Assembly (NCBI GenBank): GCA_022824395.1 | Contig: JAJDZX010000040.1 | Span: 94,516 to 158,515, forward strand | Direction: 5' to 3' | Length of the DNA: 64,000 bases | Origin: Alphaproteobacteria bacterium | GTDB taxonomy: Bacteria > Pseudomonadota > Alphaproteobacteria > TMED109 | Shown here: positions 55,833 to 63,866 of the stretch, one piece after another | Position numbering within the stretch: position 1 is the first letter of the stretch | How the letters are laid out: the number at the start of each line of letters is the position of its first letter | Translations under genes and position numbers: made by a program | Notes under the pieces: model-generated | The model's database searches: none | What the model saw: only the letters and a program-made list of their open reading frames with translations | What the model was told of the DNA's origin: nothing

Positions 55833-55893
55833 GGAGATGCCTCATCGAACAGGATTGCAGAAACGGGGTGCGGGTCATTCTGCGCACTTCGAA

Positions 55894-55924
55894 CCGGCAG
55901 AAAACAAACTATCCGACAGAAAAA
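55894..55924. promoter_or_regulatory. Direct repeat in the divergent promoter region of the second regulator
   Basis: CCGGCAGAAAA (55894) and CCGACAGAAAA (55913) are the same 11-mer with one change, 19 bp apart on the same helix face. Such spacing is typical of AraC-family operators. It lies in the 152-bp gap between the FAD oxidoreductase and the second GlxA-type regulator. Confidence 0.45.
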
Positions 55925-55984
55925 GTCAATATCCTGACGTTTGCTTGACTCTTGCCCTGCAGACCGTCGGCGAAGGAGAGGCCG

Positions 55985-56935
55985 GTGCGTATCGAATTCG
56001 TCCTGGTACCCGGCTTCTCTCTGCTCGCGCTGTCATGCGCCGTCGACGCCCTGCGCGCCACCAATCTGGTCCTCGGCCGGGCGGCTTACGCATGGCGCCT
56101 TGCGGCCGACCTCGGGGACCCGCCCACCGGCGACAGCGTGCCCTCGTCAAGCCTGATCCGGCTTCCGGCGGCGCCGTTGGCAAACGGGAGCCCGGCCCCG
56201 GACCTGATGGCCGTGGTCGGCGGCGAGCGGTCGCACGACTACGATTCGACTGTGCTTGCCCGATCACTGACCCGCGCCGCAGGCCGCGGCACGCACATCG
56301 GATCGATCTCCGACGGCGCCTTCCCGGTCGCCGCCGCCGGACTGTTCGACGGCCACCGCTCGACCATTCACTGGAAGTGCCTGGACGCGTACCGGGAGCG
56401 GTTTCCCGACCTCGATATCCGCACCTCGATCTTCGAGATCGACCGTGACCGCTTCAGCTGCGCCGGCGGCACTACCAGCCTGGACCTGATGCTGACGTTC
56501 GTGATGGAGAGGCACGGTACCGCGACCGCGTCCCTCGTGGCGGAAAACTACGTCCATGATCAGATCCGCGAAGCGGCGCAGGAGCAGCACGTCACTGCCG
56601 CCATTCGCATGGCCGGCCGGAACCGCCATGTGGCGGAAGCCGTCCTGCTCATGGAGCGGCATCTGGAGGATCCGCTGTCTGTGGACAGAATCGCCGGCGC
56701 GCTCGGGATTTCGGCCCGGCAGCTCACCCGCCTGTTCCGAAGCCGGCTGGGGCGATCGCCGGGACAGTTCTATCTTGATCTACGGGTCGACCGCGCCGCC
56801 AGCCTGCTTCGGCAGACCAGCATGAGCGTGTCCGAAATCGCGGTCGGCTGCGGCTTCCAGTCGGCATCCCATCTCGGTCGATACCTCAAACGCCGCCACG
56901 GCGCCACGCCGGGGCAGTGGCGGCGGAGACCCTAG
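55985..56935 (+). CDS. Second AraC-family regulator with DJ-1/PfpI-like domain
   Basis: 316 aa. The N-terminal sensor domain (FVLVPGFSLLALSCAVDALR, GSISDGAFPVAAAG, SCAGGTTSLDLMLTFVM) is joined to a C-terminal AraC domain (SVDRIAGALGISARQLTRLF, MSVSEIAVGCGFQSASHLGR). It is clearly paralogous to the regulator at 51567 but well diverged. The GTG start at 55985 has AAGGAG 8 bp upstream. It probably controls the divergent FAD oxidoreductase and perhaps the second ligase/synthase operon. Confidence 0.9.
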   Translation: MRIEFVLVPGFSLLALSCAVDALRATNLVLGRAAYAWRLAADLGDPPTGDSVPSSSLIRLPAAPLANGSPAPDLMAVVGGERSHDYDSTVLARSLTRAAGRGTHIGSISDGAFPVAAAGLFDGHRSTIHWKCLDAYRERFPDLDIRTSIFEIDRDRFSCAGGTTSLDLMLTFVMERHGTATASLVAENYVHDQIREAAQEQHVTAAIRMAGRNRHVAEAVLLMERHLEDPLSVDRIAGALGISARQLTRLFRSRLGRSPGQFYLDLRVDRAASLLRQTSMSVSEIAVGCGFQSASHLGRYLKRRHGATPGQWRRRP

Positions 56936-56992
56936 TGTGCCCACCGTCGCCTTGCTAACGTTCCGGCCGGCAGACGAGACAGGTCGCGCGAC

Positions 56993-57553
56993 GTGACGCC
57001 GGAGACCCTGCGCCAACAATTTCTTCTCTGGCAGTGCCGCATCCGCCAGATCGCCATGCGAGCGGATGACGGCCGCCCGTCCGAGGGCATGCGGCCGAAG
57101 GTCCTTTCCTCTGACGGCCGCATCCTTTCCGATGGCGTGATCGTGCTGCTGGTCCGTACCGACCCGGCCGAGAGCACGGATTTCTTCCGGTTCCAGGTGC
57201 AGAAGAACCACGACCCCAACGAGGTCTACGAGAAGGGCCTGGCGTTCCTGCAATCGACGCATTACCACCGCGCCAACCAGTTCTCGGACGAAATGACTGC
57301 CCTGTTCCTGCGGAAATCCCGCCTGGCCTCGCTGCTGGTGGCGCTGCGGTCCTGCCGGCTGGAGTTCCGGCAATTCGGCCAGGCCTATCGCCTGCCGTGC
57401 AGCGTGCGCGAGCTCGCACTCGCCGAGCCGGCCCACCTGAACACGTTGTGGCACAACCGGCTGTTCAATACCCAGCTCTCCGACGACGTGCGGATTCTGG
57501 GCTTCAAGCCGGACTGGCCGGCGGCCGCTGGCCTGCTGCACGAGGCGGACTGA
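56993..57553 (+). CDS. Uncharacterised conserved-looking protein, 186 aa
   Basis: 186 aa from a GTG start; 57 bp behind the second GlxA-type regulator. I do not recognise a family. The protein is soluble, rich in Arg, Leu and Phe, with no signal peptide or membrane helix; stretches such as FFRFQVQKNHDPNEVYEKGL and LEFRQFGQAYRLPCSVREL look like a compact alpha/beta domain. Only three cysteines, no metal motif. It reads as a true gene because of steady codon bias, position and clean stop. It may be a partner of the converging ligase/synthase operon. Confidence 0.7.
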   Translation: MTPETLRQQFLLWQCRIRQIAMRADDGRPSEGMRPKVLSSDGRILSDGVIVLLVRTDPAESTDFFRFQVQKNHDPNEVYEKGLAFLQSTHYHRANQFSDEMTALFLRKSRLASLLVALRSCRLEFRQFGQAYRLPCSVRELALAEPAHLNTLWHNRLFNTQLSDDVRILGFKPDWPAAAGLLHEAD

Positions 57554-57676
57554 TCCAGCCCCGGCCGCGCCTCATTCCGCGCAGATGAATTGGCTGCGGG
57601 CCCGACGCCGATGCCCGCTGCCGGCCAATCCGTCCCCGGCCGACCGGCGATAGAGGCGGGATTGCGGCGGACGGGG

Positions 57677-58087
57677 TCAGAACTTCCGATAAGCCTTGTA
57701 GAGGTCGACCAACGGATGATCGGGCGACATCTGGAACTTGATCAGCATTTCCCGCGCGATCATGTCCCGATCCTGCTGATTGTCTGGCAGCTCCATCTCC
57801 TCGGGAATCGCGACCCAGCCATTGATGTTCCGGTCGAATACCGCGGCCTGGCCGTCGTCGTAGCCCATATGGACATCTTCCAGCCAGTTGAGGTCGTCCC
57901 AGCCCATGAATTCGAGGTAGTCCTTCAGGAACGGTGTCAGCCGGTCGTAGTCGGGCAGGAGGTTGACGTCGTAGCGGTAGCCGATGTGCTGCCCGATGTC
58001 CTGCTCGCGTTCCGTATCGATGCCGCCACCCTTCAAGAAGTGGTCGACATCGTCGATCTGGGCGCCCTTGTATCCCGATCCGGGCAT
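57677..58087 (-). CDS. Uncharacterised 136-aa protein ending the second ligase/synthase operon
   Basis: 136 aa, acidic, with many Asp, Tyr and Trp residues and no cysteine, signal peptide or membrane helix. I do not recognise a family. It begins 16 bp after the FMN-subunit gene with a GGGGAA ribosome-binding site, so it is almost certainly part of the same message. Segments such as DIGQHIGYRYDVNLLPDYDR and YLEFMGWDDLNWLEDVHMGY suggest a folded domain. The first synthase set lacks any such gene. A role as an extra subunit or assembly factor of the second synthase is inferred from position. Confidence 0.75.
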   Translation of the reverse strand: MPGSGYKGAQIDDVDHFLKGGGIDTEREQDIGQHIGYRYDVNLLPDYDRLTPFLKDYLEFMGWDDLNWLEDVHMGYDDGQAAVFDRNINGWVAIPEEMELPDNQQDRDMIAREMLIKFQMSPDHPLVDLYKAYRKF

Positions 58088-58103
58088 GCTGTTCCCCTTC
58101 CCT

Positions 58104-59480
58104 CTAGATGTGGTGGTAGTCGTCGACACCAACCGTGAAGTCGGTGCCGGCCAGCGGCACCTGCGCAATGGCAGACGCCTCCATTGTCAGCGCGGCCAGG
58201 TCTTCGGGCTCTAGGCTGTGGATATCCGTCTTGCCACAGGCGCGGGCCATCATCTGGGCTTCCAGGGTCAGCGTGTGCAGGAAGTTGTAGACGCGCTCGG
58301 CCGCTTCATCCGGGTTGAGGCGCTTGCGCAACTCGGGATCCTGCGTCGCGACACCGACCGGGCAGCGGCCCGTGTGGCAGTGATAGCACGCACCAGCCGG
58401 GACCCCCATCTCGGATGGAAAATCAGCTTCCGGAATGTCCTTGTTGCAGTTGAGCGCCATCATCGCCGAATGGCCGATCGCGATCGCGTCCGCGCCAAGG
58501 GCGATCGCCTTGGCAACGTCGCCGCCGTTGCGGATGCCGCCCGCGTAGATCAGCGAAATGTCGCCCCGCTTCCCCAGATCGTCGATGGCCCGGCGGGCCT
58601 GCCGGATCGCCGCCATGCCCGGCACGCCGGTGTCCTCCGTCGCCAGATGCGGACCGGCGCCGGTGCCGCCCTCCATGCCGTCGATGTAGATCGAGTCGGG
58701 ATCGCATTTCACCGCCATGCGGACATCGTCATAGACGCGCGCGGCGCCAAGCTTGAGCTGAATCGGGATTCGCCAGTCAGTCGCTTCCCGGATCTCGAGG
58801 ATCTTCAGCGCCAGGTCGTCCGGTCCCAGCCAGTCGGGATGGCGCGCCGGAGAGCGCTGGTCGATTCCGGCCGGCAGCGAGCGCATCTCCGCGACCTGGT
58901 CCGTCACCTTCTGGCCCATCAGATGACCGCCCAAGCCGACCTTGCATCCCTGGCCGATGAAGAACTCGCAGCCGTCCGCCAGCAGGAGGTGGTGCGGATT
59001 GAAGCCGTAGCGCGACTGGATGCACTGGTAGAACCACTTGGACGAGTAACGCCGCTCGTCGGGGATCATGCCGCCTTCCCCGGAGCAGGTCGCGGTGCCG
59101 GCCATGGTGGCGCCGCGGGCAAGCGCGGTCTTGGCCTCGAAGGACAGTGCGCCGAAGCTCATGCCCGTGATGTAGATCGGGATGTCCAGTTCCAGCGGGC
59201 GCTTGGCGCGCGGCCCGATCACCGTCCTGGTCTCGCATTTCTCGCGATAACCCTCGATGACGAAACGCGTCAGCGTGCCGGGCAGGAAGGTCAGGTCGTC
59301 CCAGTGCGGGATCTTCTTGAACAGCGAAAACCCGCGCATGCGGTAGCGGCCAAGTTCCGATTTCACGTGGATGTCATTGACGACCTCCGGCGTGAAGATC
59401 TGGCTCCTGCCCAGGATGTACTTCTCCTCGACTTCCAGATTGGCGGGGGCGGCGCCACCCGGGTTGGGATCGTCCGGCAT
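58104..59480 (-). CDS. FMN-binding glutamate-synthase-like subunit (set 2)
   Basis: 458 aa. TGMSFGALSFEAKTALARGA, GQGCKVGLGGHLMGQKVTDQ, DGMEGGTGAGPHLA and AGGIRNGGDVAKAIALGADA form the FMN barrel, and the iron-sulfur ligands are C365, C368 and C373 (CYHCHTGRCPVG). Compared with the set 1 subunit it is 19 residues longer and has a distinct N-terminal stretch (EVEEKYILGRSQIFTPEVVN). The two sets are ancient paralogues, not a recent duplication. AGAGG lies 6 bp before the ATG at 59480. The glutamate-synthase-type reaction is expected, with an unknown amine. Confidence 0.86.
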   Translation of the reverse strand: MPDDPNPGGAAPANLEVEEKYILGRSQIFTPEVVNDIHVKSELGRYRMRGFSLFKKIPHWDDLTFLPGTLTRFVIEGYREKCETRTVIGPRAKRPLELDIPIYITGMSFGALSFEAKTALARGATMAGTATCSGEGGMIPDERRYSSKWFYQCIQSRYGFNPHHLLLADGCEFFIGQGCKVGLGGHLMGQKVTDQVAEMRSLPAGIDQRSPARHPDWLGPDDLALKILEIREATDWRIPIQLKLGAARVYDDVRMAVKCDPDSIYIDGMEGGTGAGPHLATEDTGVPGMAAIRQARRAIDDLGKRGDISLIYAGGIRNGGDVAKAIALGADAIAIGHSAMMALNCNKDIPEADFPSEMGVPAGACYHCHTGRCPVGVATQDPELRKRLNPDEAAERVYNFLHTLTLEAQMMARACGKTDIHSLEPEDLAALTMEASAIAQVPLAGTDFTVGVDDYHHI

Positions 59481-59527
59481 GTCGGCCTCTTTCTTCGTAC
59501 CTCGCCGCAAGAGAAGGGAAGCGCGCC

Positions 59528-60361
59528 CTACAGGACCAGCTTCTTCTCCGTGGGTTCGAGATTGTCGTAGCTCCAGAGCTGCTTGCCGGCGACGATCTTG
59601 GTGAAGTGATCCACCCCCTGCGCCGGCAGCAGTTCGTACATGTTCAGCTTGCGGGTCAGCCAGGCGCGGTCGACATCGGTCAGTTCCGCTTGGACGGCGT
59701 CCACGCCCAGGTCCCGGATGTCGCCGCCGACGTAGATCGTGCCGTCATACATCGAGTCGCCAAGATTCTTGCCCGCATTGCCGCAGACCACGATGCGGCC
59801 CCGCTGCATCATGAACCCCGAAAACGCGCCGGTGTCGCCGCCGACGATGATGGTGCCGCCCTTCTGGTCGATTCCGGTTCGCGAGCCGACCGAGCCCTTG
59901 CACACCAGGTCGCCGCCGCGCAGCGCGGCGCCGAACGTGGAGCCCGCGTTCTCCTCGACGACACAGACGCCGGCCATCATGTTTTCGCCGAACGACCAGC
60001 CGACACGGCCGGCAATCCGGACGGTCGGGCCGTCCAGCAGTCCGCAGCCGAAATAGCCCAGACTCCCCTCGACGATGATGTTCATCCGGTTCAGGATGCC
60101 CACGACCAGCGAGTGCTTGGCACCCGGATTTCGGATCACGATGCTGCCGTGACCGGAGTCCATCAGTTCCCGGATCTGCCGGTTGATCTCCGTCGGTTCC
60201 AGTTCGGCGCAATCGATCTCCGCGCGCCGGTTGAAGTCGACGTCCCTGGCGAAGTGGTACGCAAAGCCGCCCTCGTTTTCGAGCGTGAACTTGGTCTTGA
60301 TGTCCCGCCCGGTAAGAGGTTCGGTGTGCATGCCCATCTGGGTGGAGGTGGACTCGCTCAT
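59528..60361 (-). CDS. GXGXG-motif glutamate-synthase-like subunit (set 2)
   Basis: 277 aa. The beta-helix repeats include VEGSLGYFGCGLLDGP, IAGRVGWSFGENMMAG, CKGSVGSRTGIDQKGG, VGGDTGAFSGFMMQRG and CGNAGKNLGDSMYDG. It is about 50 residues longer than the set 1 homologue, mostly at the N and C ends (ending in DHFTKIVAGKQLWSYDNLEP). The start at 60361 overlaps the amidotransferase stop (ATGA). Confidence 0.86.
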   Translation of the reverse strand: MSESTSTQMGMHTEPLTGRDIKTKFTLENEGGFAYHFARDVDFNRRAEIDCAELEPTEINRQIRELMDSGHGSIVIRNPGAKHSLVVGILNRMNIIVEGSLGYFGCGLLDGPTVRIAGRVGWSFGENMMAGVCVVEENAGSTFGAALRGGDLVCKGSVGSRTGIDQKGGTIIVGGDTGAFSGFMMQRGRIVVCGNAGKNLGDSMYDGTIYVGGDIRDLGVDAVQAELTDVDRAWLTRKLNMYELLPAQGVDHFTKIVAGKQLWSYDNLEPTEKKLVL

Positions 60362-61293
60362 GCCTGCCATACCCGAACCTCCTCGTCGTAGGGATCGGAT
60401 GTGTCGATTTCGTGCGGGAGGATGGCCCGGATGGCCACTTCCTCGGACGCCAGCGCGACCATGTCGTCCGCCTCGTAGAGCACCATCGGTTTCGCGGCCA
60501 TCGTGTCCTTGGCCATGCCCAGTTCGTTCCCGGTCGTGATCAGGTAGGTGAACACGCCGTCGATCTCGTCGATGGACCGGCGGAGCGACTCCTCCAGCGA
60601 CATGCCCTTTTCGAGATTCACCGCCGTGTAGACCGCCAGCAGCTCGGAATCGCAGTGGCTGACGAAGCGCTGTCCTTCCCGCTCGAGCTGCCGACGCATT
60701 AGCCAGTAGTTCGTGATCTGGCCGTTGTGGACGACGGCGATGTCGTTGTAGGGATAGGCCCAGTAGGGGTGGGCCGAGCGGATGTCCACGTCGGATTCGG
60801 TGGCCATCCGCGTGTGGCCGATGCCGTGGGTCCCCTCGAACGTACCGAGACCGTAGACCTCGGACACCGCCGTCGCGTCACCGAGATCCTTGATCAGCTC
60901 CAGGGCATTGCCGATCGAGAGTATTTCGCCGCCCTCGACCTCCTCGACCTGGTCGGCCAGACGCTTCAGGTCACCGTCGAACGCAATCCGCGAACGAAGG
61001 GCGTACTCCGTCGGCTCGTCGAGTTCGAGAACACTGACGCCGAGTTCCTCCAGCACCGCGTCGACCGCCGCCTTGCGCTCCCTGATCGCCCGATGGATCC
61101 GGGTTCCGCCGTCCAGGTCCTCCTTCTCCGCAACCTTGTAGCGCATCACGTACTCGTTCGGCCCGGGTGCGCCGTACATGGCGAAACCGGTGGAATCCGG
61201 GCCACGGTGCCGGAGCGCCTGCAACATGGCAGTCATCTCGCCGCCGATCTTGCGGGCGCCGTCGCGATATATCAGTCCGGCAATGCCACACAT
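60358..61293 (-). CDS. Class II glutamine amidotransferase-like subunit (set 2)
   Basis: 311 aa starting MCGIAGLIY, with Cys2 as the expected nucleophile. IGHTRMATESDVDIRSAHPY and VVHNGQITNYWLMRRQLE mark the glutamine site. The middle (about residues 70-150) differs from set 1. It should provide ammonia or accept a gamma-glutamyl-amine donor. It lies 66 bp after the set 2 ligase gene. Confidence 0.89.
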   Translation of the reverse strand: MCGIAGLIYRDGARKIGGEMTAMLQALRHRGPDSTGFAMYGAPGPNEYVMRYKVAEKEDLDGGTRIHRAIRERKAAVDAVLEELGVSVLELDEPTEYALRSRIAFDGDLKRLADQVEEVEGGEILSIGNALELIKDLGDATAVSEVYGLGTFEGTHGIGHTRMATESDVDIRSAHPYWAYPYNDIAVVHNGQITNYWLMRRQLEREGQRFVSHCDSELLAVYTAVNLEKGMSLEESLRRSIDEIDGVFTYLITTGNELGMAKDTMAAKPMVLYEADDMVALASEEVAIRAILPHEIDTSDPYDEEVRVWQA

Positions 61294-61359
61294 CGCTGAT
61301 CACTCCTAGTCAGGGACCAGAATCCCGGAGTCGGCGCATGCGCCCCGCCGGGCTGTCCT

Positions 61360-62829
61360 CTACGGCAGGCAGTCCAGGTAGGTGTCGATGTCCCACTCGG
61401 TGGTCGTATGCAGGAACCGCTCCCACTCGTCCCGCTTGTACTCGTCGTACAGGCGGTACATCTCGCCGGGCATGGAGGACTTGATGACGTCGTCGCCGGC
61501 CAGCGCATCGAGCGCGGCGCCGAGCGTCATGGGCAGCCGCCTGACCTGCTTGCCCGCTTCCATCGCCTCGTAGATGTTGCGATCTTCCGGCGGACCGGGA
61601 TCGATGTCGTTCCGGATGCCGTCATCGGCTGCCTTGAGAATGGCTCCGGCCATCAGGTACGGATTCACCATCGAATCCACCGACCGGTATTCGAACCGGC
61701 CCGGCGCCGACACGCGCAAGCCTGTGGTGCGGTTCTGGTAACCCCAGTCGGCGAAGACCGGCGCCCAGAATCCGGTATCCCAGAGCCGGCGGTAGGAGTT
61801 CACCGTCGAGGCACCGATGGCGGTCAGTGCGGCCAGATGCTCGACGATCCCGCCGACCACCTGCAGGCCGACCTTGCCCGGGAGCTGTGGATCGTCGGTA
61901 TCCGGCATGAACGTGTTTTCGCCGCCCTTGCGGTACATGAAATTCTCCTCCATGCCCGGCAGCGGATCGTTCTTCAACGGGTTCACTTGGTCCTGGCCGC
62001 CGCGCCACAGCGAGATGTTGTGGTGGCAGCCCGAGGCCGACACCCCCATGAACGGCTTCGAGAGGAAGCAGGCGATGAGGTTGAACTCGCGAGCGACCTG
62101 CGCACAGATCTGGCGGTACGTGGTCAGCCGGTCGGCCGTCCGCAGCGCATCGTCGAAGGTGAAGTTCAGCTCGAGCTGGCCCGGCGCGTCCTCGTGATCC
62201 CCCTGGATCATGTCGAGGCCCATGGCCCGGGAATACTCGATGACCCGCAGGTACACCGGGCGCAGGCTTTCGAACTGGTCGATGTGGTAGCAGTACGGGT
62301 TGGAGTAGCCGCCGTCGGGCTTGCCGTCTTCGCCCCTCTTCAGCCACATCATCTCCGGTTCGGTGCCGTGGCGCAGATGCAGCCCGTCATGATCCGCCTG
62401 AAACTGCGTGTGAATGCGGCGCAGGTTGCCGCGGCAATCGGCGGTCAGGAAGGAGCCCGGATTCTCGCGTTCCTCGCGATTGCGGAAGAGCGTGCACCAC
62501 ACGCGTCCGACCCGCTTGTCCCAGGGCAGCTGGCAGAAGGTCTCGGGCTCGGGGATGCCGACGAGTTCCTTCTCGTGCGGCCCGTACCCGAGATACTCGC
62601 CGTGCCGGTTCAGGAACAGGTTGACCGTGGCGCCGTAGACGAGCTGGAAACCGCGCTCGGCGATCGCCTCCCAGTGATCCGACGGGATGCCCTTGCCGCA
62701 AATCCGACCGGTGACCGACACGAACTGGAGATACAGGTACTCGATCCCCAGCTCATCGATCTTGCTGCGCACCTGCCTGACCAGATCGTCCCGGCCTTCC
62801 TGCTGCACAAAGACTTCGATATCCGTCAT
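61360..62829 (-). CDS. Glutamine-synthetase-family ligase (set 2), long form
   Basis: 489 aa, 54 residues longer than the set 1 ligase. GTEPEMMWLKRGEDGK (metal Glu), QGDHEDAPGQLELNF, ASGCHHNISLW and VSAPGRFEYRSVDSMVNPYL match the catalytic domain of glutamine-synthetase-like enzymes. There is extra sequence around RGEDGKPDGGYSNPYCYH and FMYRKGGENTFMPDTDDPQL. The residue lining the ammonium site differs in context from set 1, so a different amine substrate is plausible. It is the first gene of the set 2 operon, with GGGGAC before the ATG, and stands divergent from a GntR-type regulator. Confidence 0.86.
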   Translation of the reverse strand: MTDIEVFVQQEGRDDLVRQVRSKIDELGIEYLYLQFVSVTGRICGKGIPSDHWEAIAERGFQLVYGATVNLFLNRHGEYLGYGPHEKELVGIPEPETFCQLPWDKRVGRVWCTLFRNREERENPGSFLTADCRGNLRRIHTQFQADHDGLHLRHGTEPEMMWLKRGEDGKPDGGYSNPYCYHIDQFESLRPVYLRVIEYSRAMGLDMIQGDHEDAPGQLELNFTFDDALRTADRLTTYRQICAQVAREFNLIACFLSKPFMGVSASGCHHNISLWRGGQDQVNPLKNDPLPGMEENFMYRKGGENTFMPDTDDPQLPGKVGLQVVGGIVEHLAALTAIGASTVNSYRRLWDTGFWAPVFADWGYQNRTTGLRVSAPGRFEYRSVDSMVNPYLMAGAILKAADDGIRNDIDPGPPEDRNIYEAMEAGKQVRRLPMTLGAALDALAGDDVIKSSMPGEMYRLYDEYKRDEWERFLHTTTEWDIDTYLDCLP

Positions 62830-63064
62830 GTCGCCGTCCCCTTCTGGCGCACTGTCCCCACACCGGCCACGTTCCAGACGCGGTTGCCGTGACCAATACG
62901 AACCATTCAGCTGGATCCGGCCGGACCATCCCGGTTGAAACGATTAGCGGCGAAAAATCAGAAATCCGCGCTAAATCTGGCTTTCGACGGACGCGGCTGG
63001 ACGACCCAGCTTGACTGAACGGGCGCTACTTTGCACAGTTGCGTGACCATTTGCAAACCAATTT

Positions 63065-63086
63065 CGCCAATATCGACCAATTGGCG
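63065..63086. promoter_or_regulatory. 7-bp inverted repeat upstream of the GntR-type gene
   Basis: CGCCAAT, 8 bp, ATTGGCG: a perfect inverted repeat in the divergent region between the set 2 ligase (start 62829) and the GntR-type gene (start 63126). The position, about 40 bp before the latter, fits autoregulation and control of the ligase operon. Confidence 0.45.
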
Positions 63087-63125
63087 CGGGAATGCAGTTG
63101 GCGGGAATCTCGAGAGGTAGCTGTC

Positions 63126-63866
63126 GTGGCTGACGGACGCGCGCCCGGACCGGAAACCCGGCTTGCCGCTGGCCCGAGCCTCGTCGAGGATGGTCGCCAT
63201 GTCGGGTATATCACGGCCCAGCTGCGCGAGGCCATCCGCAGCGGCTTCTACGTGAACGGCGACCAGCTGCCCGCCGAGCGGGAACTCGCCGAGCGGTTCG
63301 ATACCGCGCGGAGCACCATCCGCAAGGTCCTGCTCAATCTCGAGACCGACGGGCTGATCGAGCGGCGCGTCGGCAGCGGCACGTTCGTCAAGTGCGAGGA
63401 CATGGCGATCAGTGCCGCGCTCGACATCGTCAGCCAGGTGAGCCCGCTGGAGTTGATCGAGGCGCGCATGGCCGTCGAGCCGTACATGACCCGTCTTGCG
63501 GTGCTCAATGCGACCGCGAACGAAATCAAAATGCTGGGATCGATTCTCAATGACCTCGAGCAGTGCCGGAACGACAAGGAGGCGTTTTCGCGCCACGACA
63601 GCATGTTCCACGAATGGCTCGCCCGCAGCTCCAAGAACCCCTTGATGCTGCACCTGTACCAGCAGATCAACGCGGTCCGCGGGCACGACCAGTGGGACGC
63701 CATGAAGAACAAGATCCTGGTGCCCGTCGAGATCGACGAATACAACCGGCAGCACCGGGAGCTGTTCGAGGCGATCAAGCGCCGCGACCTCGTCTCGGCG
63801 GTCAAGCACATCAACGACCACCTGGAAAAGGCGCGCCAGGACCTGATGGGCGCCGCGGCGCTCTAG
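63126..63866 (+). CDS. GntR-family regulator with FCD ligand domain (FadR subfamily)
   Basis: 246 aa. The winged-helix DNA-binding domain spans about 30-92 (LREAIRSGFYVNGDQLPAER, RSTIRKVLLNLETDG, RVGSGTFVK), and the all-helical FCD domain fills 100-240 with its metal-binding His/Asp pattern (FSRHDSMFHEWLARSSKNP, EYNRQHRELFEAIKRRD). FCD regulators sense carboxylic acids. The frame is open back to a TTG at 63039, but GTG 63126 has GAGAGG 8 bp upstream and is preferred. It probably controls the divergent set 2 operon. Confidence 0.88.
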   Translation: MADGRAPGPETRLAAGPSLVEDGRHVGYITAQLREAIRSGFYVNGDQLPAERELAERFDTARSTIRKVLLNLETDGLIERRVGSGTFVKCEDMAISAALDIVSQVSPLELIEARMAVEPYMTRLAVLNATANEIKMLGSILNDLEQCRNDKEAFSRHDSMFHEWLARSSKNPLMLHLYQQINAVRGHDQWDAMKNKILVPVEIDEYNRQHRELFEAIKRRDLVSAVKHINDHLEKARQDLMGAAAL

